NCBI RefSeq assembly: GCF_021631985.1
Contig: NZ_CP070225.1
Span: forward strand, 558,001 to 622,000
Length of the DNA stretch: 64,000 nt
Direction of reading: 5' to 3'
DNA from: Sandaracinus amylolyticus
GTDB lineage: Bacteria; Myxococcota_A; Polyangia; Polyangiales; Sandaracinaceae
The translations under genes and the position numbers were made by a program. The notes below the pieces were generated by a model that was given only the letters and a program-made list of their open reading frames with translations, did no database searches and was not told where the DNA came from. Position 1 is the first letter of the stretch, and each line of letters begins with the position of its first letter. Below are positions 8,883-18,320 of the stretch, one piece after another.

Positions 8883-9377
8883 TCACTCGCCCTTGTTCTC
8901 GAGGCCGAGCTCGGCGAGCAGCTTCGCGCGCGCATCCGGGTCGGCGATGCTCGCGGCGAGGCGCTTGCGGAACGCAGGCGCGTTGCTCATCGGGCCCTTC
9001 AGCGCGGTGAGCGCAGCGCGCAGCTCGAGGAGCTGCTTCATCGCGGGGACCTGCTCCGCGATCTGCTCGGGCTCGAAGTCCTTCATCGAGCGGATCGCGA
9101 TCTGGACCGGGAGCTCCTGGCCCTCGCGGCCCGAGAGGTGATCGGGGACGTTGAGGTCGAGCTTCACGTCCTGCTCGCGGAGGACGTCGTTGAAGTTGTC
9201 CTTGTCGATCGCGACCGGCTTGCGCTCCTCGATGAGCGAGTCGTCGGGGCGGCCGGTGAAGTCGCCGAGCACGAGCGTGCGGAAGGGCAGCTCGACGTCC
9301 TCCGCGACGTCGCCGGTGGCCGACTTGTAGGTGATGTTGATGCGCTCCTTCGGCGCGACGCTCTGATCCTTCGACAT
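8883..9377 (-). CDS. tssB: T6SS contractile sheath small subunit TssB (VipA)
   Basis: 164 aa, normal family length. The start MSKDQSVAPKERINITYKS is preceded by AAGGAG. Conserved features include ELPFRTLVLGDFTGR, DNFNDVLREQDVKLDLNVPD, IRSMKDFEPEQIAEQVP and ELRAALTALKGP. It forms the sheath heterodimer with TssC, encoded immediately downstream, and sits 113 nt after tssA. Its N-terminus also lies in a longer open frame that is not otherwise supported. Confidence 0.96.
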   Translation of the reverse strand: MSKDQSVAPKERINITYKSATGDVAEDVELPFRTLVLGDFTGRPDDSLIEERKPVAIDKDNFNDVLREQDVKLDLNVPDHLSGREGQELPVQIAIRSMKDFEPEQIAEQVPAMKQLLELRAALTALKGPMSNAPAFRKRLAASIADPDARAKLLAELGLENKGE

Positions 9378-9469
9378 CGTGGTGGGCTCCTTGTTCGGGC
9401 GAACGGATGCGGGCGGCGAGGCGAAGCACCTCGCGCTGACGGGCTCTTCATCGGGGGCTCGCGGCGCGC

Positions 9470-9476
9470 GTTGCGT
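9470..9476 (-). repeat. ACGCAAC junction element tssA/tssB
   Basis: On the minus strand TGA-TTTTTCGGCGCGCC-ACGCAAC follows the tssA stop directly; here a T-run precedes the element. It lies about 95 nt before tssB. Confidence 0.45.
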
Positions 9477-9490
9477 GGCGCGCCGAAAAA

Positions 9491-11071
9491 TCAGCCGCGC
9501 GGCAGCGACGCGGCGGTCGCAGGGTCGAGCAGACAGAGCCGTGCGTGCACGTCGGCGGGGACGAAGGGGAGGGGGCCCTTCTCGGAGCCCGCGGCGCACG
9601 CGCGCAGGTAGAGCGCGCAGGCACGCGCGGCGAGCGGCGCGTCCCACTCCGCGAGATCGCGCGCGATCGCTTCGCGATGGAGCTCGGCCGAGAGCGCGAG
9701 CGCGACTGCGGGTGCCTTCGCTTCGAGGGCGAGCGCAGCGAGCTCGAGGCGCGCGACGAAGCGCTCGCGGGCGGTGGTCGCGAGACGCACGGCCTGCTGC
9801 GCGCGACCGAGCGCGTCGCTGGTGCGGCCGGCGCGCAAGGTCTCCTTCGCCTCGCGCAGCGCGAGGTCGATCGGGCTCTCGGCGCGATCGTCGGAGCGAA
9901 GCCCCACGTCGCCGGTCGCGAGCGAGTCGAGCCACTCGCGGGTCGCGGGCGCGACGAAGGGAGTGCCATCGGCGAACTCGGCCTCGAGCAGACCGGGCAA
10001 CCGCGCGACGAGGGCGCGGAGCTCGTGCGCGTGCAGCTCCGCGACATCACGGGCGCCGCGTGCGACGAGCGCGCGCTGGATCGTCAGGTGCGCGTCGATC
10101 CAGAAGCGATGCTTCTCGAGGGCGCGCAGGCAGAGGTCGATCGTGCGCAGCGGATCAACGTCGTGCGATGCGCGCTCGACCTCCTGGCGCAGCGCGGCCG
10201 GCGGTGCGGGCATCGCGGTGCGGCGCTCCTTGGTGATCGCGGGGACCTGCGCGATCGGGAGGTGGAGCCCCGCGAAGAAGAGACGCAGCGCGGAGAGATC
10301 GCTCGGGCTCGCAGCGCGGACGCTCTTCGCGGTCGACACGAGCGAGCTGCCGACCTGCACGAGGAACTGCGGGATCTTGCTCGGTTCTTCGGCCGCGCTC
10401 GGCGCGGGCGAGGGCATGATCACAGGCGCGGGCGGCGGCGCCACGGGGGTCACGCTCGGCGGCGCGGCGGCGGCCTGGACCGCGGCAGGAGGCGCGACCA
10501 CCGGAGGCGGCGCCGGCGCTTCGGGGGGCAGCGACATCGTCAGTCGCTGCAAGGCCTCCGCGAGCCGATGCGTACCCGGTGCATCGTCGCCGAGGCGCTC
10601 CGCCGCATGCTGTCGCAGCGCGGAGAGCGCGCTCTCCATCGCGACGAGGTGGGCGCGATCGCCCGCGCCGACCTGCAGCGCGCCGGCCTGTTGCTCCGCG
10701 CGATCGAGGAACCACACGAGGGCGTTCGCGCGGGCTCGCGGGCGCGCGGGATGGAACGCGTCGTAGCGCTCGAGCAGCGACGCGAGCAGCGCGGTGCCGA
10801 GCGCGAGCCCACCGACACCGCGACGCTGCGCCAGCGCGCCCGCGAGGTACGCCGCGGTCGAGAGATCCTTCGATGCGGCGAGGACGCTCGTCGCTTCGCG
10901 CTCGACCACGTCCCAGCGGCACGGCCCGGCAGCAGGCGACTCGAGCTTCGCGATCTCTTCGCGCAGGCTCTGGTACGCCGGCAACGCGCGGGGATCGGGA
11001 CCTGCGGGCGCAGCGCCCGCGATCGGGCGCACCCACGGCTCGAGGGTCGGCGTCAAGGACTCGAGGCTCAT
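9491..11071 (-). CDS. tssA: T6SS baseplate/sheath-priming protein TssA
   Basis: 526 aa. TssA coordinates baseplate and sheath/tube polymerisation. The N-terminal ImpA_N-type domain is seen as WVRPIAGAAPAGPDPRALPA and LREEIAKLESP (residues about 12-50). A Pro/Ala-rich linker (about 190-245) leads to a C-terminal domain with FAGLHLPIAQVPAITKERRT and DPLRTIDLCLRALEKHRFWI, resembling the VasJ-type TssA C-terminus. The ATG at 11071 overlaps the tagF stop by 4 nt (ATGA), so the two are translationally coupled. A longer open frame running further upstream overlaps tagF and is rejected. Confidence 0.9.
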   Translation of the reverse strand: MSLESLTPTLEPWVRPIAGAAPAGPDPRALPAYQSLREEIAKLESPAAGPCRWDVVEREATSVLAASKDLSTAAYLAGALAQRRGVGGLALGTALLASLLERYDAFHPARPRARANALVWFLDRAEQQAGALQVGAGDRAHLVAMESALSALRQHAAERLGDDAPGTHRLAEALQRLTMSLPPEAPAPPPVVAPPAAVQAAAAPPSVTPVAPPPAPVIMPSPAPSAAEEPSKIPQFLVQVGSSLVSTAKSVRAASPSDLSALRLFFAGLHLPIAQVPAITKERRTAMPAPPAALRQEVERASHDVDPLRTIDLCLRALEKHRFWIDAHLTIQRALVARGARDVAELHAHELRALVARLPGLLEAEFADGTPFVAPATREWLDSLATGDVGLRSDDRAESPIDLALREAKETLRAGRTSDALGRAQQAVRLATTARERFVARLELAALALEAKAPAVALALSAELHREAIARDLAEWDAPLAARACALYLRACAAGSEKGPLPFVPADVHARLCLLDPATAASLPRG

Positions 11072-11976
11072 GCGGGGCTCCTCTGGGTCTGGGTCAGCGC
11101 ATCGATCACGGCGACGAGCGGTGCGCTCGGCGGCGGGAGCAGCGGCTCGATCACGGTGCGCGCCTTCGCGCGCGCGGCCTGGCTGGTCGTCGAGAGCGGC
11201 CAGATGCGAGCGGAATCGACCGCGCATCCGACCACCGCGTGCAGCGCCGAAGCGGGCGGGTCGGCGAGACAGACGACGAGCCGCGCGTCGGCGCCGCTCG
11301 TCCACAAGCACGAGAGCGGGCGATCGAGCGTCGGCAGGAGGCGGCGCGCGAGCTCGAGCCACGCCATCGCGTCGGTCGCGACCGTCACCGGGCACACCAG
11401 TGCAGGGCCCTGCGCGCGACCGACCTGCGCCGCGGCGACGCGCACCGTGTGATAGGCGTAGTGGGGCGCGGCATCGCCCTCGCCGAAGACCCGATCGTGG
11501 AAGTCGTTGGTCGCCGCGAGCTGCAGCGCCTGCGCCGCGCGCGCATAGGCATCGCGGGTGTCGGCTCCGGACGGGATCGCGATCTCCGCGAGCGTGCGCA
11601 CGACGTCGACCAACGACTGCGTCGCACCGAGCTCGAGCGCGCGCCGTGCGCCTCCGAGCGCGTTGGACCACGCGAGCGGGATCGCGGGGAACACGCGCAC
11701 GACGTCGGACGCGGGGACCACGCGCAGCGCGACCAGCGGGAACTCCCGGCCGACGCGATCCTGACTGCGGATCATCGTGCCCACGAGCGCGCGATCATTC
11801 GCGCTCCCCGAGAACACGAATCGCATTCCCTGCGTCGGAATCGCGCGCACCCAGGTGGGCAGTCGAGCGACGGAGTCGGCCACCCACCGAAAACACTCCA
11901 TCGCGAGGGGATCGCGCAGATCGTGGCGCACGAAGTCGCCCTCGCGCGGTGTCTTGCCGAAGACCGTCCAGCTCAT
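11068..11976 (-). CDS. tagF: T6SS-associated protein TagF
   Basis: 302 aa. The TagF N-terminal signature is visible at the start: TVFGKTPREGDFVRHDL, then RFVFSGSANDRALVGTMIRSQDRVGREFPL. In Pseudomonas and Agrobacterium TagF is a post-translational repressor of T6SS assembly that works with FHA proteins. That fits the FHA and kinase genes here. TagF is sometimes fused to a PppA phosphatase; no phosphatase domain is seen here and no PP2C gene occurs in the window. It sits between tssM and tssA, with a 41-nt gap to tssM. Confidence 0.88.
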   Translation of the reverse strand: MSWTVFGKTPREGDFVRHDLRDPLAMECFRWVADSVARLPTWVRAIPTQGMRFVFSGSANDRALVGTMIRSQDRVGREFPLVALRVVPASDVVRVFPAIPLAWSNALGGARRALELGATQSLVDVVRTLAEIAIPSGADTRDAYARAAQALQLAATNDFHDRVFGEGDAAPHYAYHTVRVAAAQVGRAQGPALVCPVTVATDAMAWLELARRLLPTLDRPLSCLWTSGADARLVVCLADPPASALHAVVGCAVDSARIWPLSTTSQAARAKARTVIEPLLPPPSAPLVAVIDALTQTQRSPA

Positions 11977-12017
11977 GGCCCGTGCTCTCCGTGATCGTCA
12001 GTCGTGGTCATCGGCGC

Positions 12018-15000
12018 TCAGCCGCCGACGGTGCACTCGCCGTCGCGCGCGGTGATCACGCGCGGAGCCTGGACACCGACGGCGCGCATCGGGCCGAGCA
12101 CCCGGCCGTGGCGATCGTCGGGCGCGAAGAACGGGTTCTCCGCGCGCACCAGGCGCACGTCGATCGTCACGTCGAGGTCGTGACCGGGCAGGTGCCAGGT
12201 GACGGTGAACGTGCGCGCGCCGGGCCCGCCGCCGCCGATGCGCGCGGCGCGCTCCATCAGGCGGAAGAGGCCCCACTCGCCCTCCTGCCGCACGCGCTCC
12301 TGGAGGCCGTTGGCGCCGAGCACCTCGATCGACGCGCCCGCATCGGGCCGCTCGCCGGGCCACACCACGCGCGTCCAGCTCTCGGGCCCGTTGCGGTAGT
12401 CGATGAGCGTCCCGCCCGATGCGAAGCGGACCGACGCCGCGCCGGGCACGGGGTGCACGCGCACGTCCATCTCGACGCGCGGATCCGTCGCGCCGGGCGG
12501 GAAGAACGCGCTGGTGATGGTCTGGCTGCGCTCGAGGAAGAGCGGCAGCGTGCTGCGATACACGCTGCCCGCGTCGCGACCGAGGCGCGTCGCGAACACG
12601 TAGCGCGCGCCGTCGCGCTCGACCTGCGACGTGAGCGACTGCTCGTAGAACGACCACACGGTGCCGCTCGCCGGACGATAGAACGCGGCGAAGTCGGCGA
12701 TCGCGGTGTCGTGGCCCTCCGCCGCGAACGGATAGCGACCGGCGAGCGTCGAGAAGAAGGGCACCGCGACCGACGAGCACCACGCGCGCGCGGTCGAGCC
12801 CGCCATCGACTCGCTCGACGTGGTCGCGGCACCGTCGATCGGAGGCCAGAGCAGCTGCTCGAAGAAGGGACGCCATCCGACCGGCTGCTCGCTGATCAGC
12901 GCCTGCACGCGGGTGCGCGCGGTCTGGAGACGCGAGACGAGCTGCGCGCCGGTCGAGGGATCGTCGCGATGCGTCGCGAGCGCGTCGCGGAGGAACACGA
13001 GCTGCTCTTGATAGACGTCGAGCCCGACCGGCGGCGGCGTGCCGCCCTCGACCGGCTCCGCGACGCCGAACTGCACGAGCCCCTCGAACGCGTTGCGCAC
13101 CGACTCGCCGGTGAGGCGCGCCGCGGGCGGGGTGGGCGACGCGTCGGTGAGCGTCTCGCGCGCGGTGTCGACCGCCTGGTTGCCGACACGACCGCGCACC
13201 GTCTGCTCGAGCGATGCGAGCAGGCCCTGCGCCGCACCGTTCGCGGCGGGCGGCGGCTCGGGCTCGACGAGCTGCAGGTTGTGATCGATCGCGATGATCA
13301 GGCGCCCGAGCGGCGCGGGGCTGCCACGCGTGAGGTCCTCGAGCAGCGCGAGCGCCTCGGTCTCGTCGTGCGCGGTCTTCGTGCGCAGGCCGCGCACGAA
13401 CTGCTGCCACTCGTGCACGTACGCCTCGAAGTACTGGGCGCGGAGCTCGTCGCGCATCGCACGGCTGCGCTCGTCGGCATCACCGCGGATCGGACCGAGC
13501 ACCCACGCCGCGCCGGCGCGCCGCGCGCCCGCGTCGTCGATGCGCTGGCGGATGTGCTCGTCCCATGCGCGCCGCGTGAACGCGCCGCGCACGTGGGCGC
13601 GCGCGCTGAGCGCGGCGCCGGTCGCGCCGATCAAGCGCTGCAGCGTGAGGTCGTAGCCGCGGCCCTCGGTCTCGCGCACGAGCTCGGCGAGCGCGACCTG
13701 GCTCGCGGGCAGACGCGAGAGCGCGAGGCGCGCGCGGCGCACCGCGTCGTCGTCGCGCGTGACGTAGAGCGCGGGGCTCTCCGACGCGAGCTCGAGATAG
13801 AACCGCGCGTGCCGCGCGAGCATCGTGCGATCCGCGTCGCGCGCCTCGGAGCTCGACTCGGCCCACAGCGAGGCGAGCGCCTCGACGAGGCGATCACGAT
13901 CGGTGTCGCTCATCGCCGGCTCGTCGGCGGCGCGCGGCATCGTGAGGCGGAGGTGACGCTCGAGCGCGCCGTAGAAGCGCTGGTGCTCCTCGGGGCTCGG
14001 CTGCGCGTCGAGCTCCTGCTCGAAACGTCGGCCCCACGTGTCGATCGCGGTCGCCTCGCGCCGTACGAGCGGCGCGACGACACCCTCGCGCATCGCGCGC
14101 GCGTACGCCTGGGTCGTGGGCTGCACCAGCGGCCCGCCGCTGTAGAGCCCGAGCCGCATCAGCCACGGCGCGCCCTCGGCCTCGTACGAGCGCAGCTCGT
14201 CGGCGCGTCCGCGCAACGCCTCGAGGGTGCTCGGCGCCAGCGGTCCAGGACGCTCTTCGCCCTCCTTCGTCCCCTCGCCGACGGTGCGCAGGAGCTGCGC
14301 CGTGTCGCGCACCATCTCGCGGTTGAGGCGCCACGAGACAGCGCTGCCCACGAGCACGAGCCCGCCCATCGCGCAGAGCGCGAGCCCGGCCGCGACCTGC
14401 ACGATCTGACGACGCCGTGCGCTGCGCTCGGTCGGCGCCACGAGCTTCGCGTCGGGGAAGAGGACGTCGAAGAAGACCTTGGTGAGGAAGTAGCTCTTCG
14501 GCTCGAGCACCGGCTCGGGAAGCGCGAGGTGCGAGGGCAGGTTCGCTGCCTCCGCGAGACGACCGAGCAGGCGATCGATCGGCGTGCCCTCTTGCGTGCC
14601 GCTCGTGAAGTACGTGCCGCGCAGCACCGGCGATTGGCGATAGACGTTCGGCTGGAACAGCTCGACGAGGAAGTGCGTGAGCGGCTCGCCGAGCGTCGCG
14701 AGCTGGCTCGGGAAGCCCGCCATGAGCTCGCGCGTCTCGAGGCGACGTTCGTGCCCGATGCGCGCCATCACGCGCTGCCGCGCGCTCTGCACGAGCTCCG
14801 CGAACCGTGCGTCGACGGTGGGCGCGAGCTCGAGCCCGAGCTCGCGGAAGGGGAGCGTGTAGCCCCAGAGCTGACCGCGCTCCGAGCGCGGCAGCTCGGC
14901 GAACGTCTCGACGAACCCGGGCACGAGATCGCACTTCGTGACGAGCACGTAGACCGGCAGTGCGATGCCGAGCCGCGACATCACCTCGTCGATGCGCTCG

Positions 15001-15671
15001 CGCACCCGCGCTGCGAGCACGACGCGTCCTTCGTCGCCGGTGGAGACGAGATCGTCGACGCTGACCGCGACGAGGATCCCGTTGAGCGGCTGGCGCGGGC
15101 GGTGCCTCTTGAGGAGATCGAGGAACGCGAACCACTCCTGATCGTCCTCCTGCGTCGTCCAGCGGCCCGCGGTGTCGAGCAGCACCGCGTCGTTGGTGAG
15201 CCACCAGTCGCAGTTGCGGGTGCCGCCGATGCCCTTGATGCTGCCGCGCGACTGGCTGGGCACGTACGGGAAGGGCAGGCCCGAGTTGCGCAGCGCGGTG
15301 CTCTTGCCGGCGCCGGGCGGGCCGATGATCACGTACCAGGGCAGCGCGTAGAGCGCGCCGGCGCCGCCGCCCTTCAGCTTCGAGGTCTTGAGCGCGGCGA
15401 CCGCCTTGTGGAACTCGGCGGTCATGCTGTCGATCTCGGCGGCGAGATCGGGGCGCATGCTGTCCTGCGCGGTCGCGGCCTGGGCCATCAGCGCGCGTTC
15501 GATCTGCCCGGCCTTGCGCTGCGCGAGGATGCGCCGGACCACGAGCACGAACGCGATCCCGATCAGCGTCACGACCGTGAGCAGGAGCGGGATCCACAGG
15601 GGGAGCTCCAGCAGCCACGCCGCGATCCAGGCGAGCACGAGGAGAAGCCCCGCGATGACGAGTGCGAGCAT
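12018..15671 (-). CDS. tssM: T6SS inner-membrane complex protein TssM (IcmF)
   Basis: 1217 aa, usual family length. TssM spans the inner membrane and joins TssL to the outer-membrane lipoprotein TssJ. Two N-terminal membrane helices (about 3-20 and 24-44) are followed by a cytoplasmic NTPase-like domain with a Walker A motif, GPPGAGKST (about 117-125). WWLTNDAVLLDTAGRW follows as a Walker B-like region. A third hydrophobic segment (AAGLALCAMGGLVLVGSA) lies near residues 425-445, ahead of the large periplasmic part. The ATG has GGAAGGAC upstream. It lies 54 nt after tssL, with an ACGCAAC element in that gap. Confidence 0.96.
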   Translation of the reverse strand: MLALVIAGLLLVLAWIAAWLLELPLWIPLLLTVVTLIGIAFVLVVRRILAQRKAGQIERALMAQAATAQDSMRPDLAAEIDSMTAEFHKAVAALKTSKLKGGGAGALYALPWYVIIGPPGAGKSTALRNSGLPFPYVPSQSRGSIKGIGGTRNCDWWLTNDAVLLDTAGRWTTQEDDQEWFAFLDLLKRHRPRQPLNGILVAVSVDDLVSTGDEGRVVLAARVRERIDEVMSRLGIALPVYVLVTKCDLVPGFVETFAELPRSERGQLWGYTLPFRELGLELAPTVDARFAELVQSARQRVMARIGHERRLETRELMAGFPSQLATLGEPLTHFLVELFQPNVYRQSPVLRGTYFTSGTQEGTPIDRLLGRLAEAANLPSHLALPEPVLEPKSYFLTKVFFDVLFPDAKLVAPTERSARRRQIVQVAAGLALCAMGGLVLVGSAVSWRLNREMVRDTAQLLRTVGEGTKEGEERPGPLAPSTLEALRGRADELRSYEAEGAPWLMRLGLYSGGPLVQPTTQAYARAMREGVVAPLVRREATAIDTWGRRFEQELDAQPSPEEHQRFYGALERHLRLTMPRAADEPAMSDTDRDRLVEALASLWAESSSEARDADRTMLARHARFYLELASESPALYVTRDDDAVRRARLALSRLPASQVALAELVRETEGRGYDLTLQRLIGATGAALSARAHVRGAFTRRAWDEHIRQRIDDAGARRAGAAWVLGPIRGDADERSRAMRDELRAQYFEAYVHEWQQFVRGLRTKTAHDETEALALLEDLTRGSPAPLGRLIIAIDHNLQLVEPEPPPAANGAAQGLLASLEQTVRGRVGNQAVDTARETLTDASPTPPAARLTGESVRNAFEGLVQFGVAEPVEGGTPPPVGLDVYQEQLVFLRDALATHRDDPSTGAQLVSRLQTARTRVQALISEQPVGWRPFFEQLLWPPIDGAATTSSESMAGSTARAWCSSVAVPFFSTLAGRYPFAAEGHDTAIADFAAFYRPASGTVWSFYEQSLTSQVERDGARYVFATRLGRDAGSVYRSTLPLFLERSQTITSAFFPPGATDPRVEMDVRVHPVPGAASVRFASGGTLIDYRNGPESWTRVVWPGERPDAGASIEVLGANGLQERVRQEGEWGLFRLMERAARIGGGGPGARTFTVTWHLPGHDLDVTIDVRLVRAENPFFAPDDRHGRVLGPMRAVGVQAPRVITARDGECTVGG

Positions 15672-15717
15672 CGGTGTCGTCCTTCCGTGGCGCTCGCATC
15701 GGCCCGTCGTCGCGGGC

Positions 15718-15724
15718 GTTGCGT
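15718..15724 (-). repeat. ACGCAAC junction element tssL/tssM
   Basis: On the minus strand TGACACGCAACGC starts with the tssL stop codon. The element lies about 47 nt before the tssM start. Confidence 0.45.
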
Positions 15725-15725
15725 G

Positions 15726-16376
15726 TCAGCCGCCGACAACCGTGTGGATGCGGTAGGTCAGGTCGACGAAGACGCCCGTGTAGAAGACGAACGCGAGCAA
15801 CGTCGCGGCGACCCCGATGCCCAGCACGATCCAGCCCTCCGCGCGCTGCGTGATCGCGTCGCGCGGGCGAGCGCCGTTGGGCGAGAGAGCGCTCTCGCGG
15901 ATGATCCCGAAGCGCTCGAGGTCGAGGCGCACCGAGTCGGTGAGCTCCTGGAGCGCGAGCTCGCCGTGCACCGCGTAGCGCCCGCGGAAGCCGAGCGTGA
16001 GTGCGAGGTAGTAGACCGAGAGCACCCGTGCGCGGGTGGAGTCTCGGCGGAGCGCTTCGAGCTTCACGAAGAAGGTCTCGCCGGCCGTGTTCTCGCCGAA
16101 GAGCGAGAGCTGGAGCTGCTCGCGCATCCACTCGTAGGCGAGCGAGCCGCCGCGCGCGAGCACGACCTCGTCGACCAGCGCGACCAGCGCGAAGCCGATC
16201 TCGTCGAGGTCGCGCGAGTCGATGCTCTGTTGCTCGCCGAGCTTGCGCATGCGACCGAGCGCACCGCGGAAGAGTGAGCGGAGCTGCGAGGCGTCGAGCG
16301 CGGAGCCGGGCGGGCACTGACGGACGTAGCGCACGAGGCGCAGCGTCTCTTCGAGGATGGGGAGGATGTCGTTCAT
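15726..16376 (-). CDS. tssL: T6SS inner-membrane protein TssL (DotU), short form
   Basis: 216 aa from MNDILPILEETLRLVRYV at 16376. An ATG 12 codons earlier would overlap tssK and lacks a clear ribosome site; the chosen start also has only a weak one. The DotU fold is seen in SLFRGALGRMRKLGEQQ, GFALVALVDEVVLARG, EWMREQLQLSLFGENTAGE and VYYLALTLGFRGRYA. A C-terminal membrane anchor (WIVLGIGVAATLLAFVFYTG) ends the protein. There is no OmpA-like peptidoglycan-binding extension, so wall anchoring, if needed, must come from another protein. Confidence 0.93.
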   Translation of the reverse strand: MNDILPILEETLRLVRYVRQCPPGSALDASQLRSLFRGALGRMRKLGEQQSIDSRDLDEIGFALVALVDEVVLARGGSLAYEWMREQLQLSLFGENTAGETFFVKLEALRRDSTRARVLSVYYLALTLGFRGRYAVHGELALQELTDSVRLDLERFGIIRESALSPNGARPRDAITQRAEGWIVLGIGVAATLLAFVFYTGVFVDLTYRIHTVVGG

Positions 16377-16404
16377 GGTTCGGGCTCGAGGTATGAGCGC
16401 GTGC

Positions 16405-17787
16405 TCATGCACGCGCGTGGTGGTCGGACGCCGCGGGCTGCGCGCCGCGCGGAGGAAGTGCGAGGAGCGAGACGCGCGTGTGACGTGCCTCGAAGGGACG
16501 CGGGAGGAACACCGCGATGGCGCGCTCCTTCGCGATCTCCGACCAGTACGAGCCGCGCGCCTCGATCGTGAAGTAGATCTCGCCCGCCTTGACCGGCACC
16601 TCGGGCGGAGGGCGATGCGCGATCTCGAGCTTCGCGCCGGGCATCGCGGCGTTGACGACCTGCGTGACCTGCTGCCAGGACGCGACCTTGCCGATCGACG
16701 GGAGCAGCGTCGCGACGTCCTTCGCGGGCACGCTGGTGCGCACTGCGAGCAGGAAGCGATCGCAGCGCGTGATCCGGTCGTCGATCTGCCCGAAGTGCAT
16801 GCCGTCCTCGCGGCCCTCGAGGTCGATGACGAGGCAGGTCTCGCGGTGCGTGTCGCCGAGGATGCGCTCGAGGCGATCGAAGAGCGGGCGGAACGTCGCG
16901 CGCAGATCGAGCGGGTCGAACTCGGGCACCTCGAGCGACGCGTCGATGGTGAAGGCAGAGAGCGCGCCGACGAGATCGAGCAGGCGCAGGTAGAGCTCGC
17001 GCGGCGCGCGATCTCCGCTGGTCGCGAAGTGGGTGAGCGCGGGAAGGGCCGCGCTCAGCGCGTGCAGCAGCACGAAGCGGGTGACGTCGGTCGCGTCGGC
17101 CTCGACGGTGTGCGCGTCGCGCTCGCGGCGCGCGTCGAGGAGCGAGCGACGCCGCGTGTGCATGCGCTCGACGAGGCGCTCCAGCCACGCGGTGAGGACG
17201 GGCGATGCGCCGATCTGCAGCGAGGGCGGCACGTAGCTCTCGTCGAGCACGTAGCGTCCCTGCGACTCTCGGCGGACCTCGGCGATCTTGATCGTCTCGA
17301 GGTCCTCGCGCGGCTCGTGCCCGAAGACGAAGCGGACGTTGCGCAGCGCGAGCTCGACCTCGGCGGGCTCTCCGCCCGACGTGATGACGTCCGCGATGCG
17401 TCGCGCGTGGGCGGTGTAGCGGGCGCGGGCGCCGACCTGGGCCTGGCCTTCGCGCTCGCGGGGGAGCGCGAGGTAGACGTCGAGCGTGGCTCGGTCCGCC
17501 CCGAGGCCCTCGACCGGTCGCGAGGGCGGGGCCTCGGGATGATCGGCGTCCATCGCGAGCACGCCGCCGTCGGGCATCACGCCGACGAAGGCATCGAGCC
17601 GCACCGTGCCCTCGCCGAGCGCGTGTCGGTCGAGCTCGCAGCGCACGACGCCCCAGTTGTTCGGCTCGAGCGCATCGAGACGCTGCGCGACCAGCGACTC
17701 GTGATAGCGGTCGGACTGTTGGAGGTGCTGCGGGCCCATGAGAAGGCCCTCGGTCCAGAGCACCTTGAGCTGCGTCGAGCGGTTCAT
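16405..17787 (-). CDS. tssK: T6SS baseplate protein TssK
   Basis: 460 aa, usual length. TssK links the baseplate to the TssL/TssM membrane complex. The N-terminus carries the family signature LKVLWTEGLLMGPQHLQQSDRY (about 8-29; shell-domain start). Further conserved stretches are YLRLLDLVGALSAFT, HFGQIDDRITRCDRF and the C-terminal YFTIEARGSYWSEIAKERAI. The ATG overlaps the tssJ stop by 4 nt and is preceded by GGAGAC. Its stop is 28 nt before the chosen tssL start. Confidence 0.95.
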   Translation of the reverse strand: MNRSTQLKVLWTEGLLMGPQHLQQSDRYHESLVAQRLDALEPNNWGVVRCELDRHALGEGTVRLDAFVGVMPDGGVLAMDADHPEAPPSRPVEGLGADRATLDVYLALPREREGQAQVGARARYTAHARRIADVITSGGEPAEVELALRNVRFVFGHEPREDLETIKIAEVRRESQGRYVLDESYVPPSLQIGASPVLTAWLERLVERMHTRRRSLLDARRERDAHTVEADATDVTRFVLLHALSAALPALTHFATSGDRAPRELYLRLLDLVGALSAFTIDASLEVPEFDPLDLRATFRPLFDRLERILGDTHRETCLVIDLEGREDGMHFGQIDDRITRCDRFLLAVRTSVPAKDVATLLPSIGKVASWQQVTQVVNAAMPGAKLEIAHRPPPEVPVKAGEIYFTIEARGSYWSEIAKERAIAVFLPRPFEARHTRVSLLALPPRGAQPAASDHHARA

Positions 17788-18320
17788 CCGCGGGTCTCCG
17801 TGGTAGTGCGTTGCGTGCTGCGGCGAGGCGTGATCGCCTCGATGCGGTAGTCGTCGAGGCGGAGGAGGAGACGGCCCGGCTCGAGCGCCGGACAGCTCTC
17901 CTCCGCGGGCTCGGTGCGCGTCATCGGCACGACCGCGCGCCAGGTGCGTCCTGCGGGCTGTCTCACGATCACGACCGCGACGATCGCCTGCGTGTCCGGA
18001 GAAGGACGCAGCTCGCGGGTGAGGCGCGCGTCGGGATACACGGTGAGCGTCTCCTCCGAGACCAGCGCATCGCCGAGCACCGTGGCGGCGTCCTGCCAGA
18101 CGTCTTCGAAGGACGACATCTCGAGCGCGCTCGCGTCGCGCACCTGGTAGAGCCGCAGCTCGGTCGGCAGCGCGTGGCCCTCGGCGTCGGGGTTCATGCG
18201 CGGCGTCGCTTCGATCGTGAGCGCGATCGGCGGCGGATCGCCGCACTCCGGGCGCGGCTCGGGCGTGCTCGCGCAACCGAGCGCGAGCACCGTGAGGACG
18301 AAGATCGCGGATCGAGTCAC
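17784..18320 (-). CDS. tssJ: T6SS outer-membrane lipoprotein TssJ
   Basis: 178 aa from a GTG at 18320 that overlaps the previous stop (GTGA) and is preceded by AAGGGGAC. A short lipoprotein signal ends in LALGC (Cys16), a slightly degenerate lipobox. The mature part has the TssJ pattern: LTIEATPRMNPDAEGHALPT, ELRLYQVRDASALEMSSFED, then AIVAVVIVRQPAGRTWRAVV. TssJ anchors TssM at the outer membrane. The length agrees with the family. An ACGCAAC copy lies within its last codons, 20 nt before tssK. Confidence 0.88.
   Translation of the reverse strand: MTRSAIFVLTVLALGCASTPEPRPECGDPPPIALTIEATPRMNPDAEGHALPTELRLYQVRDASALEMSSFEDVWQDAATVLGDALVSEETLTVYPDARLTRELRPSPDTQAIVAVVIVRQPAGRTWRAVVPMTRTEPAEESCPALEPGRLLLRLDDYRIEAITPRRSTQRTTTETRG
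17810..17816 (-). repeat. ACGCAAC element within tssJ 3' end
   Basis: On the minus strand CAGCACGCAACGCACTACC lies about 22 nt before the tssK ATG, inside the last tssJ codons. This is the only junction copy that is coding. Confidence 0.4.

Noticed and set aside
10794..16277. 1,827-codon plus-strand open frame
   Set aside because: Antisense to tssA, tagF and tssM; composition is Arg/Ala-rich shadow typical of very high GC.
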